Source: Physcomitrium patens (lineage: Eukaryota; Streptophyta; Bryopsida; Funariales; Funariaceae). Taken from it: a stretch of DNA of 64,000 nucleotides. Shown here piece after piece: positions 41,375-52,735 of this stretch. Every line of letters begins with the position of its first letter. Position 1 is the first letter of the stretch. The notes under the pieces are model-generated. The model ran no database searches, was not told the DNA's origin, and saw only the letters and a program-made list of their open reading frames with translations. The DNA lies in NCBI RefSeq assembly GCF_000002425.4, contig NC_037254.1, positions 21,670,115 to 21,734,114 of the forward strand. The letters run 5' to 3'. The translations under genes were made by a program, and so were the position numbers.

Positions 41375-42380
41375 ATGGCAGAGCTTGTTGAAATGAAGAG
41401 TGCAATGGCACAAATGCAAGAGCAAATGAGGGAGTTAATGCTTGCGATGCATCAACTCAATTCACCAACACAGGAAAGAACAAGAATAGCAGAAAGTGGG
41501 GATATAGAGATGATCGGAGCTGCTTCAACATCTACAACAAATCACGTTCCTTCTCCAATTATACAACACCCTGTAAGCACTAGAGAACCAAGAATTGCCT
41601 TATCCGAGAAATTTGATGGTACGAGATCAAAGTTTTGAGGGTTCATCAATCAAGTACAATTGGCAATTGAACTTCAACCGCAAAGCTATCCAACTCCAGG
41701 ATCACAAGTCAGGTTTATTGGCACTCTACTTTCTCGTTCAGCATTATCGTAGTTTTCGTCTTTTCTTGAACAACGAAATCCAATATTGGACAATTTGGAA
41801 GCTTTTTTGGTGGAGTTTCGATCTATGTATGGTGAACACGATGCAACTCGTGTTGCAACAAATAAGATCCAAATTCTGTGATAAGAAAATCGCTCAGTAA
41901 CAGTATATGCTTCACAATTTTGACAACTTGCAATTGACATCAAGTGGGATGATGCTGCACTCATCAATCAATTTCTTTATGGATTGCAATACGAAGTAAA
42001 GAAATTGATGCTCAACTTACCTGATCCTCAAACTTTGAGTCAAGCAATCGATTTTGCGGTAAAATGTGATAATCGACTTTTTGAATTTTGATCTGAGAAT
42101 CATTCACGGGAACCTCAACACTATTACTCAATGGCAACATCAACATCTTTGCCAAAGGTACATTCGGAAGTAGAAGACATGCAAATTGACGCGGTACGTT
42201 TTAAACCCCTAACTGAGCAAGAAAAAGATTCGTCGTCGTCAAGAAGGATTATGTTTATATTGCGGAGAACCTAAGCACACTGCTCAACATTGTCCAAAGA
42301 AACGACGCAACTATAAAATGAAGGGTACGACGGTCAAAGAAGACAACATGTCAAAAAACGGATTCGTCCAGCTACAATAG
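41375..42380 (+). pseudogene. gag: gag of chromovirus A (capsid and zinc-knuckle nucleocapsid), broken
   Basis: Starts MAELVEMKSAMAQMQEQMREL, a coiled-coil-like N-terminus, followed by a Ty3-type capsid region and a CCHC knuckle (CLYCGEPKHTAQHC, about 42252-42293). In-frame stops lie at 41636 (TGA), 41750 (TAG), 41879 (TGA), 41882 (TAA), 41921 (TGA) and 42089 (TGA), each explainable by one C-to-T or G-to-A change. Just before the knuckle an A-run (about 42222-42226) has one more nucleotide than element B, shifting the frame. The natural stop appears to be TAG 42378-42380, conserved in F. Confidence 0.85.
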
Positions 42381-42396
42381 GGACCGTGCAGCTGGA
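42353..42396 (+). promoter_or_regulatory. Predicted programmed -1 ribosomal frameshift signal between gag and pol
   Basis: Slippery heptamer A AAA AAC (42353-42359) is in the zinc-knuckle frame. A 7-nt spacer GGATTCG follows, then a perfect 7-bp stem TCCAGCT (42367-42373) / AGCTGGA (42390-42396), whose 16-nt loop contains the gag stop TAG (42378-42380). Slippage by -1 leads straight into the pol frame, which is open past the gag stop. The loop GGACC (42381-42385) could also pair with GGTCC (42419-42423) to form a pseudoknot. Spacing of heptamer and stop is identical in F and in B's right part. Confidence 0.72.
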
Positions 42397-45300
42397 ACCT
42401 TGTACAATTCCTAATGAAGGTCCTATCCTCTCCTCAGAACCCTCTCCTTATTTTATAATAGACTTATATTTAGGACCTAAGAATTACAAAGCCTCTATTT
42501 TATTAGATTCGGGAGCCTCAGCATGTTTTTTAGATGAACAATTTGTTAAAAGTCGTAAAATACCCTTTGTACAGAAACCTAAACCAATACATGTACAAGT
42601 CATAGATGGTCGTCCCTTGTCTTCTGGAGATGTCACTCATGAAACTCATCCTATAAAAGTAAGAATAGACGGTCATGATAGCTACATAGCTTTTAACATA
42701 ATTAAATCCCCGTCCAATCCAGTTATTTTAGGTTTATCCTGGCTAGAAAAATATAACCCTCGAATAGATTGGAATTCGCGTAAACTTCACTTTTCCCAAA
42801 GCGTTATTAATAGTTCTACCAACCAAGTAAAAAATTATAAGTCTAGTACAGTAAAACCCGTACTGATAGGTACAAAAGCATTTATACACGCAGCAAAAGA
42901 AGGATCAACTTTTGCTATTTATGCTGCACCTATTTCTGAAAACGTAAAGACTTCAAGTGGCATTCCAAGTCAATATCAGGATTATCAAGACATTTTTGAG
43001 AAAAAGAATGCAGATATTCTTCCTAAGCATCGCCCATATGATTGTTCAATCGACCTCAAGGAAGGAACTCAGCCACCATTTGGACCAATTTACAGTTTAT
43101 CGCAAGATGAGATGGCTGAATTCAAGACATATATTGACGAGAATTTAGCGAAGAATTTCATACGCCATTCAAAATCTCCAGCAAGAGCTCCAATTCTATT
43201 CGTAAAGAAAAAAGATGGATCTTTACGAATGTGTGTTGATTATCGAGGACTCAACAAGATCACAATCAAGAATAGGTATCCATTACCTTTGATATCAGGA
43301 CTCCTTGACCAGTTGAATCAAGCTAAGATCGATACAAAAATAGATCTAAGAAGAGCATATAATCTAGTACGGATCAAAGAAGGAGATGAATGGAAGACTG
43401 CGTTTCGAACCAGGTATGGACATTTCGAATATAATGTCATGCCCTTTGGACTCACGAATGCACCAACTGCTTTTCAACATCTCATGAATGATGTATTTCG
43501 TGAATTCTTAGACAATTTTGTCGTCTGCTATCTAGACGATATCCTGATCTATTCTAAGAACGTCGAAGAACATGAAATACATGTTCGTCAAGTATTACAA
43601 AAACTTAGAGATGCAGGATTGTACGCCAAGATGGAAAAGTGTGTATTTCACACTACTCAAGTTGACTTTTTAGGATACATCATTTCAAATGATGGTCTCA
43701 TGATGGATTCTAAGAAAGTCCAAACAATCATGGATTGGAAGATTCCAAGGATAGTAAGAGATGTCCAATGTTTCTTGGGATTTGCCAATTACTATCGGAT
43801 CTTCATCAAAGATTTCTCATGAGTTGCAGCTCCACTTACACGCTTGACTAGTAAAGATAAATTCCAATGGAATCAAGAAGCGGAAGCAGCATTTGAAGCC
43901 TTGAAGACATCGTTTGTCTCTGCACCAGTCTTATATCGTGTTGATTTTTCCAAGGCATTTTTTATGGAAACAGATGCATAAGATTTTGCCTTGGATGTAG
44001 TTTTATCACAAATGGGAACAGATGACAAACTTCATCCGATAGCTTTTCATTCAAGAAAATTCTCAGCAGCCGAGATCAATTATGAGATCCACGATAAAGA
44101 ACTTCTTGCGATCATGGATTCCTTTCAAGAATGGCGTCATTATCTAGAAGGCGCTTCTAGTCCAGTCACTATGTATACAGATCACAAGAACCTCGAGTAT
44201 TTCATGTCAGCACGCGTGTTGAATCGTCGTCAAGCTCGTTGGAGTATGTCTTTGTCAAGATTCAAGTTCATTATCACTTATCGGCCAGGAAAACAACAAG
44301 GTTTGTTTGATGCCCTATCTAGACGTTCTTATTTTGTACCAAAAGAAGGAGATGCAGCTTTTGAGCAACAAAGAACGGTCCTCTTGAAACCGGAGCAATT
44401 TCATCTCCGAGCAATGAAATCAACATTGACTGTTGATTCAACTTTTTTCAAGCAAATCCAGTCCAGTATGTCCTCAGACCCTCTTGTTCATGATATCGAG
44501 AATAATTCTTCCAAGTCTCAATATTCTTCTAAGTTCGAGTTCAAGAATAATCTATTATATTTTGAAGGATGCCTATATGTTCCAGAAGGAGAAGCACGTT
44601 TACGTGTTCTTCAAGCACGTCATGACTTTCCAACAGCAGGGCACTTTGGATATAATAAGACTTTGGAACTCATATCAAGAGATTTTTGGTGGCCACAAAT
44701 GTGGAAGTCAGTCAAAGACTTTGTACAATCATGTGATATTTGTTCAAGATCAAAAATTCCTCGTCATCGACCTTACGGACTTCTTCAGCCTTTACCTATA
44801 CCAGAACAACCATGGTCTTCTGTTTCTATGGATTTCATCACAGATCTTCCAAGCTCAAGATCTTATGATTCTATATTTGTGATAGTAGATCGTTTCAGCA
44901 AGATGGCACATTTTGTGCCATGTACAAAATCTATCACAGGTGAAGAAACAGCTAAGCTTTTCATTGATAATATCTATCGCTATCATGGATTACCTAAAGA
45001 TATCATATCGGATAGGGGAACTCAATTTGTGTCAAGGTTTTGGAGGACCTTTTTTAAGATTTTAAAAGTGGACATAAAGCTATCTTCGGCTTTCCATCCT
45101 GAAACTGATGGGCAAACAGAGCACATAAACCAAGTCTTGGAGCAATATTTAAGATGTACTATCAACTACCAACAAGATGATTGGACAACCCTTCTGCCAT
45201 TGGCAGAGTTTGCTTATAATAATACGGTACATTCTTCCACGCAACAAACACCTTTCTTTGCCAATTATGGCTATCATCCATGACTTGATACTTTTGATTT

Positions 45301-45874
45301 TTCAAAAGTTGATAATCCTGCAGCAGAAGATATGGCAAATCGGTTGTCAGAGTTACATGTAATAATGAAGACGCAATTGAAGGAAGCTCAAGAACGACAA
45401 AAGTTAAACGCAGATCTATATCGTAAGGAGCAACCACAAATCAACGTGGGTGATAAGGTATGGCTACTTCGTCGCAATATCAAGAGTACTCGACCTTGTG
45501 ACAAGTTGGACTATCGTAGGCTTGGCCCCTTTTCTGTTTCTGAACAGATCAACCCAGTTGCATATCGGTTACATCTACCGGAGTCAATGAAGATCCATCC
45601 TGTATTCCACGTGTCTCTTCTTGAACCATATAAGACAGTGGATATACAAGGAAGAAGACAAATGCCACCGCCTCCTATAGAAGTAGATAATAATGAAGAA
45701 TTTGAGGTGGAAGAGATATTAGACTCAAGGCGGCGTCGAAATAAGCTGGAATATCTTGTTCATTGGCGCGGATATGATATTAGTGAACGCACATGGGAGC
45801 CATCCAGGAATCTAGTAAATGCATCAGCTAAAGTCAAAGTTTTTCATCAACGACATCCATCAAAACCAAGATGA
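42359..45874 (+). pseudogene. pol: pol of chromovirus A: protease, RT, RNase H, integrase, chromodomain
   Basis: One reading frame interrupted by stops at 43820 (TGA), 43979 (TAA) and 45281 (TGA). The two TGAs fit CGA-to-TGA decay. Protease active site LLDSGAS is at about 42503, with D codon at 42506. RT has KKDGSLRMCVDYR at about 43207 and YLDD at 43529-43540. RNase H includes METD at about 43966, DKELLAIM and MYTDHKNL. The integrase zinc domain (GHFGYNKT...CDICSRSK) is at about 44640-44755, and its catalytic triad regions are MDFITDLP, SDRGTQF and DGQTEHINQ (45110-45125; canonical Arg replaced by His). The chromodomain EVEEILDSRRRRNKLEYLVH with WRGYD and TWEP (about 45707-45805) defines it as a chromovirus, predicted to target methylated histone H3 chromatin. 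Confidence 0.93.
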
Positions 45875-45968
45875 AAATCTCTCTTATAAAAGAGACAAGA
45901 TTGAGGCAAGATAACATTCAATTTCCTATCCTTGTTTGTAACTTCTTTGTATTTGTGACGCTAATTAG

Positions 45969-46390
45969 ATGGAGAGCTAACAACCAGCAGATTCAACTCA
46001 AGAACCTTCGTTTGTAGACCTGCCGGACGAGACATTACGATTGTCACAACCTTCAAGATGACGCAATCGAGATGAAGATCTTCAAGAACGACATGTTCTT
46101 CCTCAAATAGATAGTGAGATACAACGCATTTGGTATCACGATTTGGGAACGGACTCTTGATGTTGGTGATTTTGCTAGAGGTAGGAACAACCCCTGATGG
46201 TATTCCAAATATTCTATTCGAAGGAAGTTACGAAGGCCTTAACAATGATCAAATAACTGGGTGGTCTTCTCACCCTGGTATGGGACACTGCAGCTGGTTG
46301 AGAGGCCCTATCAATCATTTTCGAAGAGAACAGAGATCAGAGTATGTGGCGAATATAATTCATCGCATCATAGATTTCCTCAACATATGA
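45969..46390 (+). pseudogene. ORF3: extra open frame between pol and the 3' LTR of A
   Basis: ATG 45969 begins 94 nt after the pol stop in a different frame. Stops at 45978 (TAA; F has CAA), 46059 (TGA) and 46158 (TGA) fit C-to-T decay. A 1-nt deletion near 46161-46166 (B and F keep the extra T) shifts the last 75 codons. The product would be about 140 aa, with PSFVDLPDETLRLSQPS early and GLNNDQITGWSSHPGMGHCS later. No domain, signal peptide or membrane segment is recognised. Matching translations occur in F (20201-20608), B (about 51190-51530) and G (near 31860-31900). It may be a genuine third gene or a relic. Confidence 0.55.
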
Positions 46391-46417
46391 TGACCGCTCC
46401 TCGTAGAACTCGTCTCT

Positions 46418-46428
46418 AGAAGGGAAGG
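46418..46428 (+). other. Polypurine tract of A
   Basis: AGAAGGGAAGG, three bases before the 3' LTR (TAA then TGTCACGG). It is the expected plus-strand primer of reverse transcription. The F equivalent is AGAAAGAGGAG. Confidence 0.75.
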
Positions 46429-46431
46429 TAA

Positions 46432-47549
46432 TGTCACGGCCATAATCATGTAAGCTTATAATTACATATAAAAATAGGTAGAAGTAAGTAAAAGTAGATA
46501 AAAGTAAGTTAATTCTATAATATTTAATATAAAAGCTTCCTAGAAACTTCTTAGACGCTGCTTTGACTTCATAGGTGTCTGTCAAGGACAAAGACTCGAT
46601 GAGGAAAAATATACTCCAAAAGGCTATCTCGATATAATAAGTCAAAATATAAACAAGTAGGTATATTAAAAGGAAACTGGAATGGCTATTGCCGCAAGAC
46701 AAGAAACTAAAGACTCTTGAACCTGGACTAGAAGCAAGAAAGGAGTTGACAAGAGTGAAGAAGCCTTCACTCTTGTCTCTATATATACTATCTAACTAGG
46801 AGCTACGTGGCGACGTTCTATAGGGTCTCCAATATGTGTTGACTTTGTAGGATACATGCCTTGACTTACAAGGCAAGTTTTTCTACGTGTGGGCCACATA
46901 GTTAGCTTGATCTTCAAGCTAACAACATGTGTGGCACATGGCCAACTTGTTGACCACGTTTCTAATCCAAAAAGTCAATTAAAGACACCTATGAAGTCAA
47001 AGCAGCGTCTAGGAAGTTTCTAGGAAGCTTCTATATTAAATATTATACAATTAACTTACTTTTATCTACTTTTACTTACTTCTACCTATTTCTATATGTA
47101 ATTATTAGCTTACATGATTATGGCCGTGACAATGTCTTTAATTGACTTTTTGGATTAGAAACGTGGTCAACGAGTTGGCCATGTGCCACACATGTTGTTA
47201 GCTTGAAGATCAAGTTAACTATGTGGCCCACACGTAGAAAAACTTACCTTGTAAGTCAAGGCATGTGTCCTACAAAGTCAACACATATTGGAGGTCTTAT
47301 AGAACGTCGCCATGTAGCCCCTAGTTAGATAGTATATATAGAGACAAGAGTAAAGGCTTCTTCACTCTTGTCAACTCCTTTCTTGCTTCTAGTCTAGTTT
47401 CAAGGGTTTCTAGTTTTCTTGTCTTTTGGAAATAGCCATTCTAGTTTCTCTTTCAATATATATTCTTATTTATATATATTTTGTTACTTCTTTTTGAGTG
47501 AAGGCTCACTTGTCTAAATTGTTTTTTCATTGAGTTCTTGTCCTTGACA
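46432..47549 (+). repeat. 3' LTR of A, split by a nested inverted solo LTR
   Basis: LTR sequence at 46432-46579 and 47137-47549 sums to 561 bp, exactly the 5' LTR length. The interruption is 46580-47131, plus a duplicated 5-bp target (47132-47136). It is followed by A's right target duplication CCTAA (47550-47554) and by element B. Confidence 0.95.
46580..47131 (-). mobile_element. Solo LTR inserted in reverse orientation inside A's 3' LTR
   Basis: 552 bp, TGTCAAGGAC...GGCCGTGACA on the + strand, i.e. the reverse complement of the same family's LTR. Target duplications are GTGTC (46575-46579) and ATGTC (47132-47136), differing by one G-to-A. This is the most recent event in the nest. Together with the host LTR it makes a long LTR/anti-LTR inverted repeat. 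Confidence 0.93.
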
Positions 47550-50500
47550 CCTAAGCACATTACTTAACATTGTCTAAAAAAGCCACGTAATCACAAAATG
47601 AGGAGTACTGCATTAAAGAACATAGTATGTTGAAAAATAACTTTGTTTAGATATAGTAGGGATTGTGCAATTGAAACCTTGTACAATACCTACTGAAGGT
47701 CCTATTCACTCATTTGAACCCTCTTTTTTTTTTATAATAAATATTATTTTAGGACATAACATCACAAAGCTTTTATCTTATTAGATTTAAGAGCCTCAAT
47801 GTATTTATTAAATAAAGAGCTTGCTAAAAGACATATACCTTTAGTAAAAAAATTAAACATGTTCATGTAGAAGTCATAGATAATTGTCTATTATCTTCAT
47901 GAAATGTCATTTATGAAATCTTTCATATAAAAGTAACAAGTAATGGCCATAGTAGCTTTGTAATATTTGATATTACTAGATGTCCCTCTAATCCAATCAT
48001 TTTAGATGTATCATGGCTAAAAAAATATAAGCCAAAAATAGATTAGATTTCTTGTAGTTTTGATTTTTTTTAAAGTATAACTAAGAATATAGTTGATCAA
48101 GTAGAAAGTGATAAATGTAGTGCAATTAAACTTATATTTGTAAGTATAAGAACTTTCTTGCATCTTACAAAAGAAGAATTACCTTATGTCATTTATGCTG
48201 TAATTATTTCTAATGGTGAAAAGACTTCAAATGACATTTGATGTCAATATCAAGATTTTTAAGATATATTTTAGAAGATAAATGTGGATATTCTATTAGA
48301 AGATCATCCCTATGACTTCTCAATTGACCTTCAAGAAGGAGCTCAACCATTATTTGGACCAATTTATAGTTTATCACAAAATGAGTTAATTAAACTCAAA
48401 GTGTATATTGAAAAAAATTTGGCCAAGAACTTCATACACCATTCCAAATCTCCATCAAGAGCTCTAATTTTCTTTGTGAAGAAAAAAGATAGATCATTGT
48501 AAATGTATGTCAATTATTGAAGACTCAACATAATCACCATCAAGAATATGTACTTACTACCTTTGATGTTTAAACTTTTTGATCTATTGAATCAAGCTAA
48601 GATCTATATAAAAATAGATCTATGAGGAGCATACAATCTAGTATGCATTAAAAAAAGAGATAAATAAAAGACTACATTTTGAATAAGGTATGGACATTTT
48701 GAATACAATATCATGCCTTTTAAACTTATAAATGCACCAATAGCTTATCAACATCTAATGAATGATGTTTTTTAAGAGTTTTTAGATGATTTTGTTATCT
48801 AATATCTAGACGACATTTTAATCTGTTGTAAGAATATAAAAGAATATGAACTTCATGTTTGTTATGTGTTACAAAAATTAAGACATACAAGACTTTATGT
48901 CAAGATAGAAAAATATGTATTCTATACTACTCAGGTCAATTTTTTAGAATACATCATTTCAAATGATGTCCTTGAAATGGATCTTAAAAAGGTTCAAACT
49001 ATTATGGATTGGAAGATCTCAAAAATAATAAAAGATATCTAATATTTTTTGGAATTTGTCAGCTACTGCCAAATCTTCATTAAGAATTTTTCTCAAGTTA
49101 TAGTTCTATTTATATATTTGACTTATAAATATAAACTTCAATAGAATGAAGAAGCAAAAGCAACATTTGAAGCATTGAAGATAACTTCTATTTTTGTACT
49201 AATATTATTTTGCATTGACTTTTTAAAGCTATTTTTTATAGAAACAAATACATTAGAATTTTGTTTATAATAATGTATTATAAAAAATAGAAACAAATGA
49301 TTAACTTTACCAAATAGCTTTTTATTCAAGAAAAGTTTTTGTAGCTAAGATCAACTATAAGATTCATGACAAAGAACTTCTTGTAATTATGGATTTGTTT
49401 TAAGAATGGTACCATTATCTAAAAGGTGCTTCTAATCTAGTGACTATTTATACTAACTATAAGAATCTTGAATACTTTATGTCAGCATATGTTTTAAATT
49501 GTTGCCAAGCTTGTTGAAATATATCTTTGTGAATATTTGATTTTAAGATGACTTATCAACAGGGAAAATAATAAGGTTTGTTAGACGTTCTTTTTAGACA
49601 TCAAAGAATGATTCTCTTAAAATCAGAATATTTTCATCTTCGAGTAATAAAATCAATATTGATTTTTGATTCAAACTTTGTCAAACAAATTCAATCAAAT
49701 ATGTCTTTTAATCATCTTATTTATGATATCAAGTTTTCTTCTTTTAAGTCTCATGATCTTTTAAGTTCACATTAAAAAACAACCTACTTTATTTCAAAGG
49801 ATGCCTATGCATTCTAAAAGAAGAAGCACATTTATGTATTTTTCAAGCATGTGATGATTTTCTAGCAACTGGACATTTTAGATATAACAAGACTTTAAAC
49901 TTATATCTAAAGATTTTTGGTGGCTACAAATGTGGAAGGCAATGAAAGACTTTGTTTAGTCATGTGACATTTGTTTAAGGTCAAAAACTTCTCGTCATTG
50001 ATCCTAAGAACTTTTCTAATCATTATTCATTCTAGAACATATATGGTCTTTTGTTTCTATAGATTTTATCATGAATCTTTTAATCTCAGGACTTTATGAT
50101 TCTATATTCATAATAGTAGATTATTTCACCAAAATAATACATTTTATACTATGCACAAAAGCTATCACAAGTAAAGAAATAGCCAAGCTTTTCTTTGATA
50201 ATATCTATTGCTATCATAGATTACTTAAGAATATTATATTGAATAAAGAAATTCAATTTGTATGAAGATTTTAGAAAATAATTTTTAAGATTCTAAAAGT
50301 TGATATAAAACTATTTTTGGCTTTCTATCTCCAAACTAATAGACAAACACAGTATATAAATTAATTTTTGGAGCAATATTTGAGGTATATAATCAATTAC
50401 TAATAGGATGATTGGACAACTCTTTTGCCATTGGCAGATTTTACTTATAATAATATAGTACATTCTTCTACATAATAAACATCTTTCTTTATTAATTATA

Positions 50501-51548
50501 GTTATCATCTATAACTTGATGCTTTTGACTTTCTAAAAGTTGATAATCTTGCAGCAAAAGATAGCAAATTATTTATTTGAGCTACATACAATAATGAATG
50601 TATGACTAAAAGAGATTCAAGAACAATAAAATGACAATACATATGCTAATTACAAAAAACAACCTCTTTCTACTTTGGTGATTAGATATGATTACTTTGT
50701 TGTAATATTAAAACTATTCACCTTTGTGACAAGTTGGATTATCATAGACTTGGACTATTTCTTATTTGTGAACAAATTAATCTAGTTGCTTATCAATTAT
50801 ATCTATTGGAGTCTATGAAAATTCATCTCGTATTTCACATGTCTCTTTTAGAGCCATATAAGATATTAAATATCTTGAAAAAAAGACAAATACCATCGCC
50901 TCTAATAGAAGTAGATAATATTAAGAATTTAAGATAGAAGAAGTTTTAGACTCAAGGCCTTATTGACATAGGTTAGAATATCTTATTCATTGGTATAGAT
51001 ACAATATTAACAAACATACATATGAGCTAGTAAAAAATCTTACAAATGTAGCAAAAAAGATCAAAGCTTTTGATTAATAACATCCATCAAAATCAAGATG
51101 AAGGATAGCAAATCTTTACTATAAAAGAAAAACAATTTAGAAAAGATTATATACTATCTTTTATCCTTGTTTTTAATTTTTATATAATTATAGCATTAAA
51201 GAGATAGAGAATCAAAAGTCAACAAATTCAATTTGAGAGCCATTATTTGCTGACTTACTAGATGAGACATTATAATTATCACAACCTTCAAAATGACATA
51301 ATAGAGATAAAGATCTTTAAGAACAACATATTCTTCTTTGAATAGATGGCAAGATACAACGTATTTGGTACCACAACCTAAAAAGAAACTCTTGATGTTT
51401 GGTGATTTTATTGGAGGTAGGAACAATTCTTGATGGTATTATAAACATTTTATTTGAAGGAAGTTACGAAGGTTTGAACAATGATCAAATCTCAAGGTGG
51501 TCTTTCCACCTTAGAATGAGAAATTAATAATGGCTGAGAGGATATATT
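47550..51548 (+). mobile_element. Element B, right part (zinc knuckle to 3' region), decayed
   Basis: Resumes in frame with the left part at CCTAAGCAC. It shows the decayed frameshift site (about 47631-47658), protease about 47740-48010, RT about 48240-49030 (segment DIL..HPYDFSIDLQEGAQ near 48284), RNase H about 49140-49560, integrase about 49840-50470, chromodomain about 50930-51070 and ORF3 remnants from about 51190. It breaks off near 51548 at a junction with a different element, before any 3' LTR. Confidence 0.85.
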
Positions 51549-52735
51549 AAGTATATTTGAGCCTTTGTATGCTCTTGTCAGTCATATCAACGTAACAAAG
51601 CATACAACATAGTATCTTTTAGACAATTGCAATCAATTTCACTACCTATAGTATGCTAAGAGCAAGTGACTATGGATCTCATTACATATTTGCCAGAGAT
51701 GGTTCATAAACATATTGCGGTTGTCGTCTTTGTGGATCAACTCTTGAAACAACTTCATTTGGTTGAGATGCGCTCAGATATTGATGCCCCAATGCTTGCA
51801 CAAGTCTTCTTTGATACAATCTTTTGACACCATGGAATACCTCATGTCATCATTTTAGATTGAGATTCATGCTTCACGAATAGTTTTTGGCAAGCCTTGT
51901 TCAAGCTACTAGGCATACGACTTGCCATGTCTAAAGCCTTCTATTTTCAAATATTTGGACAAATAGAATATATAAATTGAATCATGAAAGATATGCTATG
52001 AATATTTATAGCAGTTAATTGTAATGATTGGAATGAATACTTGACATCTTTGAAATTTGCTTATAATGGTAGTATTCAAGCAAGTACCAAACATTCACCA
52101 TTTTTTTTTTAATATTGATCAGCATCTAATTATACTAGCAACTTTTTATCATTCCATTTATACTAACAACCCACAATGGAAGAATTTATACAATGGCTTA
52201 CAAGAGGCATGGTATTGCCTCTTTATTGCACAGAATTGACAAAAGCAGTATGCAGATAACTACTGGCAATACAAGACTTTTCAAAAGGATGATCAAGTGT
52301 TACTCTCTAACGCCAACTTGCTACTTGCTACATCAATCCAAAATCGTAAACTAACACCTCAATGGCTTTGATCTTTTCACATTTTTGCAGTAATATCTGC
52401 TGTCGCATATTGCCTCAAGCTTTCGCTTTATATTTGGGTCTATCCAGTTTTCTATGTTTTGTAAGTGAACCAAGCCAAAGTACTTTCCGGATCGATACCA
52501 ACCACCACCACCATTAGTTGTGGTTGATGACCAAAAATAATATGAAGTAGAGAGTATTTTGGAGCATTGCTACCTTTGTCACGGTAGTAGACGTCGACAA
52601 CTTTAGTACAAAGTTCTTGCAAAGGTTATTCCATTCACGATGCAATCTAGAAACCTGCACAAAATCCCACCTATTGCTAAGAGACAATTTGGAGATACCA
52701 TCGAGAGTGAAACGAAGATATTTTATATTAATGGA
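51549..52735 (+). pseudogene. Integrase-chromodomain fragment of a second chromovirus lineage
   Basis: Broken frames read as a Ty3/gypsy integrase quite different from A's: CALCQSYQRNK, then VTMDLIT.LPE, VVVFVDQL, APMLAQVFFDTIF, HHGIPHVI and FWQALFKLLGI. A linker with four prolines and a chromodomain-like YEVESILEH...RRRQ..YKVL near 52540-52620 follow. The 5' part (gag to RT) is absent. It abuts B's ORF3 without an LTR. Confidence 0.75.

Larger units (their letters stand above)
40603..47549 (+). mobile_element. Full-length Ty3/gypsy chromovirus 'A'
   Basis: A complete element (6.95 kb including a 552-bp nested solo LTR plus its duplication) with 5-bp target duplications. Order: 5' LTR, primer site, gag (41375-about 42380), frameshift signal, pol (protease, RT, RNase H, integrase, chromodomain; to 45874), ORF3 (45969-46390), polypurine tract, 3' LTR. 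It sits inside the zinc-knuckle coding sequence of element B. Several nonsense codons and at least two 1-nt indels make it non-autonomous now. It is the best guide for reading every other copy in the window. Confidence 0.96.

Noticed and set aside
46337-46702. 121-codon minus-strand open frame over the 3' LTR border
   Set aside because: Spans the polypurine tract, LTR start and nested solo LTR; only a shadow.
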